A stretch of DNA of 64,000 bases from Rallus limicola (GCA_022605955.1 JAKCOZ010000011.1:4584537-4648536); one strand, 5' to 3'; counted from the stretch's first letter, positions 45,212-58,760 are shown. Program-made: numbers and translations. The notes: generated by a model not told the origin, from the letters alone.

Positions 45212-48200
45212 GTTGCAGACTTGTACAGGGACTGGATTCATTCTCCATCACTTTGGGGTTCTTTTGGCCTCTTTGAGCCAATGTCTGATCATGGCTTTCA
45301 GAAACAGAGTCAGTAATCAGGCCCACAGCTTTGGGAATGTGTGAAACACAGATGTTTCTCTATTAAAAGCATACAAGTCACAAGAAGGTATGAGATGTCA
45401 AGCAGTGGAGGTGTTTTTCCATTGAAATTCTGGTGGTACTGGGCCTTTCCAAGCACCAGTTACCCCTGCTGATTCACACAAGTGCTTTGCTTGGATACAG
45501 GTTTTAGTAAGAGACCTTCTAAGGTGTTTAAAGAATTTAAAACCTGAATTCTACTTGGAGGGAATGTTTCTATGGGGAGAGGGGAGACAAAAGGAGGGTA
45601 AAAAAGGAAGCTAAGGAAAGAGGATAGATTCTCCAGTGTTGGGGGTGATGGTATTTGACGTAGTTACAATTTGGTCAATTCAAAGTTTATTAATAGGATG
45701 AGTTAAATTAAAGGTTGAGTTTTAGCAGCGTTCATCCAGTGCACCACCACTTCCACCCTGTTGCAGAATCTTACACAAGGATGACTAAAATGATTCAAAA
45801 AGGAATCATCGAGTGTCTTAGGCTAAATACAGCTTAGTTGAAATAGTTTTCTGGCACATGGAAGAAGGAACCAGTGGAGATCAAACAAAGGTATTTGGGT
45901 TTTGAAATCAACAGGACTTAGCAAATGGGGACTGACTTCTGGTTCCTGACCCTTCTCAGTGCAATGTGAACACCTCTTTGAATTATCCTGGGAATACTAA
46001 AATTACATTTCCTTTCTTCTTTCCTTTAGGTCAGGGGTGTAAAACTGGGAGATACCAGTAAGCCAAACAAAATGACAATCTGCTACAAGAAAATAGAAAA
46101 AACCCATCTTGTTATTCCATTCATAGCATGAGGGGTGCAAAGGCATTTTCTTAAGCAATAACAACTTTAAGAACTTCAAAGCATCTCAGTGGTTTCAAGC
46201 AAATCTAGTCAATAGCCACAAACACAAAATCACATCATCCTGCCTTAGATATTGTGCTGATCATAAGAGACCAAGCTGGTCTCTAGAGATCAATGTTTTG
46301 AGCCCTTATTTCTGATCTTTTTTGTTAGTTTTTCCTCTGATATTACCTTTCGTAAATGCGGATACCACCCCCCTCTAAATGCAGAGGTGTCACACAACAA
46401 AGGGTGTATAAAATGAGTAGAAGATAAATATGTGATTGTCATTGCCTGTCCTTTCCTGTCTTCTTTGTTTGGGATTCACATGTGTGAGTACACACACAAA
46501 CAGAGCAGTATTTACAGGTAAGGATCTAAAAATGTGGAAGAATATATAAAGAGACTAGCAGATTGTTCTACTGGCACCAGGCCTCTACTCATTGCAGATT
46601 AATTTCATGTCACTGGAAGCAGAAGAGTCATTCTGATGGCTCAGTTATTATTTTTATTGACTATTTAATTTTGGGTTTATGTTTGTATCCCAAGCTTCGT
46701 ATTAGCATTTCATGTTACTTGTGTTGTGTTTTGGGTGTTGCAAGAAGATACAGGTATCAATCCCTACCATGAATGCCATCAGCATTCAAACCTTCTCAAA
46801 AGTTTAGGCTGGAAAGAGGAAAGAGAAGGAGAAAATTGGATCTCCAAATGAATTTGGAGGGACAGAGGAAAATAGATCTGATACAGAAGCCCAGGGAAAA
46901 GTCCTCATACTCCAACTGGTCCTGAGGAAAGGTGAGAAGAAGTAGTGGCCAAAATTCAGAGAGGATCTGCCTCCCAGGAGAGGTTCTGCCTGACCAGGGC
47001 TCTAGCAATGCTCAAGGTGATGGCCTTTGTACGGCCTTGAATCAGTCAACTTTCCTGGGCACCCATCTGTCTTTGAGTGAGTCTGATGTTCATCATGGGA
47101 AAAGGAACCACTGAACTTTATTGTCATTCCTGTTTTCTAGCAATGCCAGGACACCAGCAATGATGTAGGTGACAGCCTCTGAGCTCTGCTCAGTGCTTAG
47201 GCTCTGACTGGATGAGTAGAGTGTCCATAGCCAAACAATATAGATGGGGTAGGACCAATCCTTATGTTGGTATAAAATACATTACTATTTCTAAGTGCTC
47301 AAAAGTGGCATAGAAAGAGGGGTTCTTAGAAATCTCTCAGACAGAGTCCAGGAAGAAAGACTAGAGCACCAGAAAAATATATGTTATGCTCAATCTCTGC
47401 TCCGTTGGTCCTGAGTCCAAGACTTGTATAAAGAAATTTATCTTTCATCACAGAGATGTTTATAATTTTACTCTTTGTATGGCTAGCTAAAAACCACTAT
47501 CTTCTAATTACATTCTCATAAATTTGGAGGACAGGAGAACCATTATTTTAATGCAGTTTGACTATTTCCATACTGCAAGACATAGGTTTAACCAGTGATT
47601 CCTCCCTCCAGCCTGTAACTTGCGGTTGAACCAGGGAATCTTTTTAGGAAAAATATCTAATCTTGATTTAAAGACTTCTTTAAAGACTACTTAACAACTC
47701 ATCAAGCTTGTCTAGGGTTTCTTCTTTGGTTTATAGAAGTAATGAACCGAGTCCCCCATCCTCCCCTCCTGGAGACACTTCTTAATGGAAAGTAAAAATG
47801 CCACAATTACGACACACCATGTGTGGGACATAAAACCTCTCTCTCACTCTAGTATCTGTATCGTATTTAATAAAGTACCAACAGAGCAGTAATAATGTAC
47901 ACTGAGAATCAGGCATCATAAATAAAAGGAGGAAAATGTAATAATGGGAAGTTGGAGGAAAATATGAAAGCAGCTGTAAGATCAGAAACAGACAAGGAAA
48001 AAAATAAAGAGGGGGGGAAAAACCACCAACCTCACAGCCAGGCATAGAAATAACATATCTTAAAGTAGGTGCTCTTTTGGAGGCTTCTGCCTGAATAGAA
48101 GAAGAGATACACAGGCATGCATGTACACACACATATATACACACACAACTTGCCAGATCTTACCAGATGATGTAGTTGAGGCTGGCTGAACTTAATTAAC

Positions 48201-48826
48201 TTGGATGAGTGGTTTTAGATTTTAACCTTCCTTGTTTATTTGCTTTCGCTGTTCAGTGGTAAAGACTTTCAAACATGGAGGGAAGGGGAGGAAAGAAAGG
48301 GAGGGGTGAAATGACTCTTGAAGAAAACAATAAGCAGCTCCATATTTGTCCAGTTGGCTTTTTTTAAGGGTGCAGGGAAATTTCTAAGCTGCTGTAAACC
48401 AGGACATCTCTGATACAGATCTAAACCAGTTGAGAATCTGGCTCTGGTAAGCTTTTCCTCTCTGGATTCTGAAGATAAGAGTTCTTTTTTACTGACAACC
48501 ACATCTTTGCTGCTAAAAGAATCACTGCAGGGGCCTGTTACCTGGCACTAAATCCACCTGGTGTGGTTTGACCACTTCCATAGTTCTTCCAGCTTCCAAA
48601 ACAAGCTGTTCACATCCAAATTAATTTATGGGAACGGTCCCTGGCTATTTCCAGCTCCCAGACCATGCCTGGGATCTCTTTGGGAAAGTGCTAATTGGTT
48701 TGGGCTGAAGATCTGGCTGGGAATGGAGAAGTTTAGAAGATTGAGCTCCAAAACCAAGGTCTGTGCCCTGGCTCTGGGTAATTCACTAATTTAGCTTTTA
48801 CCTAAGTGTCTAGAACAAGATGGGGT
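45212..48826. other. Non-coding, no gene seen
   Basis: AT-rich single-copy DNA. It holds a CA/TA-rich patch at about 48119-48149, a purine-rich run at 48276-48306 and G runs at 48010-48019. Frames of up to 120 codons (47782-48144 minus) show no known domain. Confidence 0.6.
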
Positions 48827-48897
48827 TTATATATATGCATATATATAAAAAACACCATGTGTGTATACATATATATATATACACATGTATATAGTGA
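48827..48897. repeat. TA/TG-rich low-complexity palindromic tract
   Basis: Alternating TATATA, TGTGTATACATATATA and ATATACACATGTATA segments form a self-complementary alternating purine-pyrimidine tract. It can extrude as a cruciform and is probably length-variable. Confidence 0.9.
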
Positions 48898-48982
48898 GAT
48901 AGAAATATGTTTACATACACTGGCAATATGGATTCTTCATGTCTAAATGTAACCATATTAGGACCTTTAACACCCCTGAGAT

Positions 48983-49308
48983 ACAGAATAATAGCATGGC
49001 TTGATTTCAAAGGGACTTTTAAAGCCCATCCTGCTCCAACTCCCTGCTATCGGCAGAGACAGCCTCCACTAGCCCAGCGTGCCCAAAGCCCCATCCAACC
49101 TGGCCTTGAACCCTGCCAGGGATCCAGGGGCAGCCCCAGCTTCTCTGGGCACTCTGTCCCAGGGCCTCACTACCCTCACCATAAAAGTGTCTTTCTTATA
49201 TCCAGTCTAAATCCACCCTCCTTCAGTTTAAAACCATTGCCTCTTGTCCTGTCACTACAGACCCTGGTAAAGTCTTTCTCCATATTTCTTATTGGTTCCC
49301 TTAATATA
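48983..49308 (-). mobile_element. CR1 LINE 3' portion, minus strand
   Basis: On the plus strand: ACAGAATAATAGCATGGCTT (diverged terminal repeat), TCCAACTCCCTGCTATCGGC, AAAGCCCCATCCAACCTGGC, TTCTCTGGGCACTCTGTCCC, TATATCCAGTCTAAATCCAC and TTTAAAACCATTGCCTCTTG. This is the standard 3' UTR order in reverse. Similarity fades after TCTCCATATTTCTTAT. It is diverged, and it is the last CR1 before a long CR1-free stretch. Confidence 0.93.
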
Positions 49309-52300
49309 TGATAAAGATTTTTTATGTGTAAAGATCTTTTCCTTAGTCTCTAACAAAAGCAGGTTTCGACATGGTCTGCCTCTCAGCCCTATCACAGCTT
49401 TAGAAGTCTTTAGACTTCTTGTGCTGCACACAGCAGGGAATTGCAATTTGTGGGGGATGTCTATGCAAGATACCTGAGGGATTCTTAGTTAAGGGTTCTT
49501 TTACTGATGTCTAGGGGGTTCTGCAGAAATAATCTGCATTTGGGAAAGAGAAAACTCATCCTGGTTAATTTGAGAGGGATGTATAAGCAGAGTTTAACAG
49601 TGATGAAAATAGCTGAGTTCTGAGATCCAAGGTCCAAGCTGCAGCTGAAATCTAAGGCAGATGCAAGATTCTAACCACCTGCCACGGGATCCTACTATTC
49701 CTCTTCTGCTTGTCAGAAACAGAGCTGTCCTGTGCTGAAGTACAATAGTCTGGCAATGCCTATAAAAAAAAAATTAAAACAGCAACAGGAAACAACAGAG
49801 GGCTGCAAATGTTTGTCCATCTGTAATCTCAGACCTTTGTTCTGGCCTTTTGCTCCTGACTGAGAACCTCAGCTCACTGCTTCCAAAGAAGGTGGGTTAG
49901 TCCCTTGCACATAAACTCCCTGCCAATTTGCCATGGGGAAAGCTCACTCCAGACCTCAGCACTGACAGTCAGTGCAGATGAACAAGGATCACCATGGGTA
50001 AGGATTTAACCTGACAGTAAAAAGACTGACAGCTACACTTGAAAATGCAGTTCAGCTCTGAACAGTGATGTGTAAAAATGGCACTTTCTTTACTCTGCGG
50101 ATCAGCTCTATAGGTCTGATCTGCTGTTTTAGCACTCAAAAATAGTATGAAAAGCACAGGGTGAAAGATTTTACTTGTATCAGCCCTGTTCTTTAACTTT
50201 CAGGTCAACCAACTGTGCTGTACACTGTTGTTCTTCACTGTTGTAATGAAGCTTTTCATTGTTAGGTAGCAAAGCTCAAAATGGTGCAATTAGTCCCACA
50301 CGGCTTCTCAGACACTGCTGTCAGGGCTGGTGGTGTAGAGAAGCACAGTGGGAAAATCAGGGTACAGTAATTGTGATTTCCACTCACGGGTAGAAGGGAG
50401 AGGGAAAGAAAGGGAATGCAGAGCTGTGTCTACAGGTTTTTAGGATGTCAATTGAGTAAAATGTCTCTGAAACCTTGAAAATCTTCAAGACTTCTCAAGA
50501 TAATCATGTCTGTCATGATTGATTAGGAAGGCAGAAGAAGTGAGGAGGTACCTATTACTGCTCAAGGTCTTGTCTTCTTCAGGAAATATGTCTAATGAGA
50601 AAGAAGTGGTTATTTAAAAGAAAAAACAAGCAAAATTAAAAAAAAAAAAAGTTTGCAATTGCAGTGTCCATCAACTTCAGCAGAAAGACCTGAGGACTCT
50701 CCTTGGTGAAAGACCAAGGTTCTGGACCTTCTCATCCTACAGGTGTTTAATCTTACAGTTCTCACACACGAGGACTCATCTGGTCTTTGAAACATGATTG
50801 TATTTTAACTTAGATCAGTCCTTGGATAAGAAACAGAAGCAGTCTCTGGGCTGGGGATGAAAACACCAGGTGGCCTTTTCTCTCACCAAATACTCTAGAC
50901 AAGACACAGGGCAGGTTCCCTCTTGTCTGATGTCTGTCTGGTCTCATGATCTTACATTCCTGGCTTTACACTCACCCAGAATGCCTTGTAAGATCTTGTA
51001 AGTGGTTGTGACATCCTCTCTGGGATGTGCAAGCAGATGGTTTCCAACCACTCAGGGTAAAGCTGTCCTGAAGCCCAGGTCTGCTGCTTCTTCAGTGCAT
51101 GCTGTAAATTATTAAATTACCATGACAAATATGGGTGGTCCCATCATCATGTCCCTGTTTGATACAAAGGCTAGGTAGTGTTCAGGGGCTGGGTCGTGAT
51201 GAGGTCTGAGAGGTTTGTTTAGCTTCTGTTTTTCACAGAATAAACGTTTCTGACCTCATTTGTTCAGCTGAAGGCTGACACTAGTATTAATGAGGTTGAA
51301 AGCCTGTGGCTTATAGTTCTGCACAGTACCTGGTAGGTTTAAGTCCTAGCTTCAGAAGGCTCTGGGTCTACACTATCTTCTGCTACTTGTAACACAAGTA
51401 CATTACTCTAGGAAAACTGGATAGCCAACATGAGTCAAGTCTCTTCCAGAAAGCAAGATCTCATAAAACCTTGTGAGAACGTTATCTATGCTGTGCTAGA
51501 TATGTTTTATTATCATCCCAAAAAGATTTGTTCTCAACAAGAAAGGAAAGAAAGGAAAAAAAGAGGCACTCACAATGACTGCCAAGGAAAAAACAGCAAG
51601 AGGCTTACATTTTTTCAGTAATTGGTTTGCAGTCCAGTAGATATCCAGTGATGGATATTTGACTCTCACAGGATCTCTAGCTATATTAACTCTTCCATGG
51701 ATCCAGTAAGAGTACTGAAATAAAAAGCAATAAAATGTTTTTCATTCAATCGCCACCTTTTCCTGATCAGAATCTCACAGTCCGATGTCATACAAAGCAG
51801 ACACGTGACAAGCCCCAGCACCAGGTCTCCTTTCCTAAAATACAGCTTGATTCTAGTTCATGAGGTGCTTTGCAGGGTGATGTTAGCCAGCTGTCACTGG
51901 AGGATCAGATGATATTAATGGACACTGGCATGTCTGTTCAGCGGACTGAGCTCATCCCTGCAAAATCAGATGGAGACTATTTCAACCACAAAAAAAGAAA
52001 AAAAAGGAAAACAGAAGAAGCCAAGTGAAATGGCAAAACTGCTACTGACTCGAACAATCCAGCAGTTCATCACCTGAATGTAGTCCTTGTGAATGTAAGG
52101 AAGCCACAGAACAAGACTGGATCTGCAAAAGATTTCCTCACTGGGTGTACCAAGTAATTTACTGAACCTCAGTCCTTGGCTCCTAAAGCTCCCTGTCTGA
52201 GCATCCTAACCCATGTCTTTAACAGTGCACTAAAATCCCAGCTGGCAATAACATTCAGTCTGTGGCTTGCCAGTCAAAATGCATCCTGCATCCTGCCAGA

Positions 52301-52639
52301 GTTGTTTTTCATATGTGCTCCAGGGTAGCAAGTATTAGCCTTACACCATTCACCCAAGGATACGCATAATTTATAGGCGTAGTCCCATAGACTTCAGTTG
52401 GACTGCAAATATGTTTGCACACCTTAGCAGTTCACTCATTAGTACATAAAAGCCATATTATATTCCTGTCAAAGGGAAATTTGAAGTTCACTTCCCAAAT
52501 GCCACAGGCCTGTGTATTTACCAAGATCAACATTTAGTTTCTCAAGCCTCTGCTCCTCACTGCCAGAGAACTTACACAAAGGAAGAAAAAATCACCCCAA
52601 ATGGACTTCTCTTGTGCCACAAGGATGAAAGCAAAAACT
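49309..52639. other. Non-coding single-copy DNA, no gene seen
   Basis: No transposon, RNA gene or supported reading frame. It holds short A-rich tracts (49764-49774, 50636-50650) and a GAAAG/GGAAA purine run at 51540-51566. Confidence 0.6.
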
Positions 52640-53340
52640 CATTAGATAAAAAGAAGGTCTACTTTTATGGTTAAATTTCGGATGTGTAATTTAAATGAGA
52701 AAGCCAAGTTGAATGCAAAGCAATTACTGACACTTAATATTAGTCAGACTAATAAAGCAGCAATTAAACCTCATTATACAGCCATAAAATTGATGTGTAA
52801 TAGATTGATTGCACCAAATGCTCGTACCGATGTCTGATGGCATATCATAGGCAAGGTGAACTTGTTCATTTAATTGGCGGATCAAAATAATTTCCTGCAA
52901 TATGTTTAACCTTATTGCATTTCTTGGCTTCAGATGACATCGGTGACAGTACAAGCAAATAAATAAACAGAATGAAAGAAGAATGAAAAAAAGCCTACAG
53001 ACCAGCTTGCTCTATGGCAAACACTCTCTATTCCATAGTATAATATTCCTTCTCCCAGGAGATCCTCGGTTATTTGAGAATCTTCTTGCCAGCAGCACAA
53101 TTGGATCTTGCACAGCAGCACTGCTTCATTGTTCACTCCTTGAATTGAACGTGAGGAGCTGAAGGAAGCCTACATGTAAATGTTTTGCCGCATGTTTACA
53201 GCTGACATGGAATTTTGCACCTTGGAGTATATTAAGTCTGATTATTAAAAGAAATTGCTGTTAGAAACCTAAAGGGTAAGCAGTGAGGGGACCATTAATA
53301 AATATCTTTTAAAGTCCTAATAAATTGTATCTGAAGCTTT
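52640..53340. promoter_or_regulatory. Candidate conserved non-coding element
   Basis: Transposon-free single-copy block with dense TAAT/ATTA and TGATTGAT-type sites (GGTTAAATTTCGGATGTG, GTGTAATAGATTGATTGCAC, TTTAATTGGCGGATCAA, AAACCTCATTATACAGCCAT, GACCATTAATAAATATC). Scattered CpGs are retained (GCTCGTACCGATG, ACATCGGTGACAG, TTTGCCGCATG). The mix of homeodomain and PBX-like sites, retained CpGs and lack of repeats is typical of deeply conserved enhancers. Conservation is inferred, not seen. Confidence 0.35.
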
Positions 53341-56300
53341 TTTTTTTATTTTTGGCAATGGGTTCAGACCTAATCATAATATCTAATCATTGTCTAAGGA
53401 TCTGTTGTATCAGGTTTGTTCCCTTTTTGTAATACAAATTATTTATATGGGTTCATGCAATGAATATATTTATTTAAAGGTTCCATTTCTTCATAGTTAT
53501 AAACCAGAATGCTTACTGAAGACAAAATTTTGGGCTTTGGTTCTTGCAGATTTTCGTATCACTCATCTCATTAAGGTCATAAAATGACCCATTATCCTTA
53601 GATCCCCATCTTTGCATTTCCCAGCATCATTACTAAATCTGAGCCACCATGCAGCAATAAAGCTGAGTGAATGATCATATTTTATGGTCCAGCAACATCT
53701 GCCTTGGTCAGAACTTTATCTTTCTACATGGACTTCATGTAGCAGCAACTGAAGTGCTCACAAATTACCTAACCCCATGTCAGAGGAACCCCTGTGTGGG
53801 GAGAAATGATATAAAAGACAAAGGTACTTTGACTTACCCCAGGATCCAAGGACCAAGTAGGATTTTTAAATCACAGTCTCCTGTACAGCTTGGCCAAGAA
53901 AGAGCAAGCATGCTCTGAAAGGGGAAAAAAAATATTTTAAAAATCCTGGGAAGACTGAGGTCAACAGAAAATTTGCTTCTGACATCAGGATTTTTCCTAG
54001 GATTTTAAAAAATGTTACTTAGTAAAATCCAGGCACAGAGGTAAAAGAGATGAGCCCATCCCTCATTTTAGTGCTAGTGGTTCAGATAGCAAATTTTCCT
54101 CCACAAACCAAAAATCAGAGCATCAGCAAATGTATCATTTTTATCAGGCTTTGAGTTTCCAACTAATTCTGAGAGAAAGTCATCACTTGCAAAGCCCCAT
54201 TGCTCTTGTGAACCATTCCCTTTCCTTGGTCTGTGGTGTGCTTTGGTTCATGCTGATCAATTGTGGTTTGAACTTATTCGGGGTTCCAGCAGAGTAGTGA
54301 CCTCAGGTCAGACTCATTACTCCCTCGTCCTACAGAGCTGAAGCTCCTTATTTTCAAATTCCTAGTTTCTCAGAAACAGTTGCAAGCACTGTATGAATAG
54401 GATGTGTTGCGTTGCTATGTGGTCAGGTGAAATGGCTCTGAGCTAACACCCTGACACCTAGCCCCCTGCTCATTTATGAGACTTGAGAGCATCACTGGTG
54501 TGGAAACAGAAATACACAGTCAGGAAACCAGACTTTATCTGGTTTCACTCAGCCATTTCTACTGTATGACATGAAACAGAGCTATATATAAAAAAAGAAG
54601 AAAATTCAGATTAAAGCTACTTATAGTACATTTTTTCAGTGTTGTTTAAGTAAGAAAAAAAAAAAATCTTAATGCTTCAACCTGGTACCTAAATTGCTTG
54701 GGGGGGTGCTGCTGGCAATGTCACATACTTCCATCTAAACAGCACATGTTCTACTACTCTAAGATGGGATTCTTAAAAGTGGGATCCAGAACTTCAGTCC
54801 ATAGCCTATGGTCTGCTTTTAGAAATGATGCTCATCTTCTTTAAATGCAACTGTCAAAAAACTGACTCTCAGAAATCAGACCTACTAGTTATTATCTGAA
54901 TATTAGCAACGGAGCTTGATTGTTGACACCTACACTTGTAAACCTTGATCCATGTTTTGAGAAATGCTATTTAGATTTAAGTTTCTGAATTTAAATTACA
55001 CCTCATCCAAACAAATCCATTTTCCTGTAGTAGATTTTTATAACTCCCCCTCCACCCTCCCAGTGTGAAATTGGACATCTACTGGAATGTATAAACACGT
55101 GATATGGCCATTTTCCAAACACTGTATTGAAAATATCCAAGATCTAACTCCTTTTTCTGTGAGTAACATCAGAAAGATGTTACTGTGTTTTCAAAATCAA
55201 TAAGGTCACCCCAGCTATTATGTGTTTTGGATCCTAAACAACTCTTCTTTTCTGTTATGCAGCACCTTGTGCACATCTCTCGTTTATTCCTTATCAATCT
55301 CCCCAGTGCAAGTAGTGCTGCTTTTTCTTACAAACTCTTTCATTGGGATTATTTAGTCTAAAAAGGACTAAAAATAGGTGCAGACATAGCAACTGTCTTT
55401 GAGGATGTAAAAAGTTTGCTGTGAAGGAGGTAAATGAACTGTTCTTATTTTTAGGGGAGCAGAAGACTAAGGAACTTCAAAAGAAAGCCATGGGCATTCA
55501 GGAGAGTTCTCAAGTAAAATGTAACTGGAGCATCCACAGGGCCTGAAACCGAGTGTTTGGAGGGATTGCTGAAGCTTAACAAGTATTTAAGAACATGTTA
55601 GGTGAGCACCTAAAAGGTACCATTTAACTGCAGTTGATTCTAGATGATGCACTGTATTGTCTGAAACTACACGTTTTAAGGACAAAGTCACTACACAGAA
55701 CAGAAATCACTGACCTATCATGGCTGATAACAGCAATTCTTAGAGTTGTTGGCAGGCAGGTTTCAGTTTCCTCCAACCCAGGATTTAATATGGCCTCTTA
55801 TTTGGAGGAGGACTTGATGGGAGGCTAGTGGTGTTTGGATTTAAATTAGATAAATGATAAACATTTTGAGGAAACAGTAAACTCTCTAATAGAATGAAAA
55901 ATCCACTGATTTTAAGACAGGATTTAAATGATTTTCAAATAATTTTCCAATGTGGGGGGAAAAATAGATCAGAAAATTGGGATAAATTTGGAAAACTTGT
56001 CATAGAATATTTTTCAGGCATAGTATTGATTTGATTTTAAAATAGCTTTAAAATAAGTACAAATAAGCTCTGGCATACTCAGCTCCCTCTGTCTCAAGGA
56101 GTCAAGGCTAGTTGAGATCTGACAGCTCTCTCTTAGAAGTCTGGGGTCAACTGAGATGACTTCTCTCCTAAAATATCCACCAGAATCCCTCTGTGATACT
56201 TACAGATTCATCTCTTTAGCAGCAAAAGACAGCCACGCTCTATTACCATCCATAGTGATACACTGATTTATCCCAGCTGTATGCCCGGACGATGCATGCA

Positions 56301-58129
56301 TGTGAATGCAAATGTACATATGCCTTCAGCTGATGCCTGGATTGCCTCCAGGGATATGGGAGAAGGAGGTTGGTGGATTGGTGACTGCTGTTTCATAGTG
56401 AGCCCTCTGTATAAGCAGTAGCTGCAGCCTCCTGCTGCTCTCATCCCACCCTCTGCAGTAGCAGCAGCCAGTGAGGCTTTCCAGGAAGGTAATGCTGGCC
56501 AAAATACGGGGTTTTGCTGTTTCTAGCAGTCTGCTGGCCTGGGCAGCCAAGTGTATTGCATGTAAATAAGACCATCTTGGACCTGAAACAAAACCCCATA
56601 AGAGAATCTTTCCAGTTTTCAGGAGTAATAAAAGTGCTGGGGATAAATGTCCCTATTACATACATGCAGATAATCTGTAAATAGACACTGTGGTTTTCAC
56701 ATCTATACGTGCTGTCATTTCAAGTTATCTGATGTCAGCAAGTATAGCAACTTGAATACTGTCTAAGTGGTCCCTGGATTTTTGGTAACTCACTTTATCC
56801 TGGTAGCTGAAGTGATGCTTAGGCATAGTTATATAGGAAGAACCCAGTTGCTTTGAACACAGGCAGTACCAGTGTCAAACTCTCCAGGTTTTTTTGCACT
56901 GAAAATCAGACCAGTGACCCCGTGTGATTGAAATGAGAGAGGACATTTCAGCCCATACTAACAAAATGCGGTGGAGGTACTTGGAATAAATTTGTAAGCA
57001 GTGTATAGCTTTGCTGGATGGTCTCCAAAGCCAGCAAGCTACATTAGTCCAGCCAAGATGTAAGGCAGTCACAGCTAAGTGATCTGACATCCTTCTCCAA
57101 GAGGCAGAAATGCAGCCTTGTAGCATTCCCAAGATGGAGAAACTGGGCTGATCTCTTTTTCTAAAGACAGTCAGGACAGTTTCATCACACAAAAACATTC
57201 CTTCACTGCCATTGACAAGAGAAAAATTACATATGAACAAGGCAATAAAGACAGGCAATAAATGGTGGAAACAACAGCAGAGGTCCTTATCATGTAGCAT
57301 TTTGTTGGCAATAATAGCAAACTTTAAAGAACCATTAATTATTTCTCTGAGTCTGGGCAAGCTTAAATCATAGTGTAGTGTCCACTAATGACACAGATGT
57401 AAGTCTAGGTCTGATTATTCATATCTACCTACAAAACAGTAGTGACCTGCTTTGATCTCCACTTTGTTGTCACATATGAAAGTTTCTTTTTTAGGAAAAG
57501 TATTGCATTTGCATCTTTAATTAAACTTACTGGGTTTCTGGTACATAAAAGCTTTGACCCTTCTTATTCACAAATATTTTTTCCTGGAAAAAATAATCTT
57601 TGTATGAAAGGAAATTTAAGTAAAATGCTTTTTCTAATAGTTTTGCACTTGGATATGAAAATATATAATTTTTCCCCTACTTTTGTCCTTTTTTTTTTTT
57701 TTTGGTCAGTTTTTCTAGCTGTCTTTGCAAGTGGGAGAATGAACAGAAATGAGGGAAAGAAATGGAGAAAATGCTAAAAGGCTTCATATCCAACATTTGA
57801 CATTTTCAGATAGCTCAGGAAAAGAATTCAAAACTATGTCAATATACAAACATTACAAAAGTCATCAAATGTACCCTTTTAAATCAGTTCTACCTGTAGG
57901 ATTTATTAAAAGAAAATTTTAGTGCCTTGGTGGACACTGTGCTAGCAGTATTTGAGGACTGGATGGAAATATGAAACAAGCAGACATGTCCAGAACTGAA
58001 TCCATTCCTGTAAGATATTCAGCCTAGGGCAGCATTCCTTCAAGGATATACACAGAACTGCTTAACTCTACATATGATGCTCCATCCTACCAAAGTCAAC
58101 AGGAGCATTTAGCGTTCATCAAGTTAAGC
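53341..58129. other. Non-coding single-copy DNA, no gene seen
   Basis: No recognised transposon or gene. A 161-codon minus frame (56875-57360) and a 111-codon plus frame (57442-57777) lack family signatures. The plus frame ends near a 15-T run at 57689-57703. Confidence 0.55.
57689..57703 (+). repeat. Poly-T run (15 T)
   Basis: Uninterrupted homopolymer. On the minus strand it would read as a poly-A, but the sequence upstream of it on that strand is not a recognisable retrocopy. Confidence 0.95.
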
Positions 58130-58760
58130 ATTTACATAAATCTCTGTGCTAATGCAGTTTAATTGAAGACTCAAGTGCTTGGATAAACCTTAGGTTATTC
58201 AAAGCAAACTTCAAAGCTTTTTACGTTCACTTAGCACCAATTATTGCCCAAACAAATCAAATGGACTGTATTATATGTGAAGTTTTAAATTCATAGATGT
58301 AACATTACAGTGTCTTTTTCTATTCATCTGCATTTTTTTTACCTCACTGAGAAAAGATTCCTTATTAAAGCTGGTTTAAAAAAAAAAAAAAGCAGAAAAT
58401 GCCTGGAACAAAGTAACTGTAACTGTAAAATGTCCTTAAAGGCCAATTAGAAATTGCAATACTGGGAGTTTTATTACAACTAACTCCTCCTTAATTATCA
58501 ATCAATGGATTCTGTTGGAAAAAAAAAATCTCAAATTCACAGCTGGGAAAATGATGCTAATTATTTTCTGTTAATTAAGGCTGTGCTGGGATTCAGACTT
58601 GCCATCCTTCAAATAAAGGATTGACATATCAATGCTAACATAATGCTTAGGGTCTTTTCCAAAGGCTGTATTTCTAATGGTAATAAATTGGTGTCACATT
58701 ATTTTAAGTGACTTAAGCTATCGTGCTATTACCTAACCCTGATAATCTACTGAAAAATAT
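58130..58760. promoter_or_regulatory. Candidate conserved non-coding element
   Basis: Single-copy AT-rich block with repeated TTAATT/CCAATTA sites: GCAGTTTAATTGAAG, CACCAATTATTGCCC, GGCCAATTAGAAATTG, CTCCTTAATTATCAATCAAT and GATGCTAATTATTTTCTGTT followed by AATTAAGG. It is interrupted only by A-runs at 58378-58391 and 58519-58527. No transposon is present. Enhancer status is inferred from motif density. Confidence 0.3.

Noticed and set aside
47782..48144. 120-codon minus-strand frame
   Set aside because: Its start lies in a CA/TA-rich simple repeat and the remainder is low-complexity hydrophobic sequence without a family match.
57442..57777. 111-codon plus-strand frame
   Set aside because: Phe-rich because of T-tracts including a 15-T run, with no domain.
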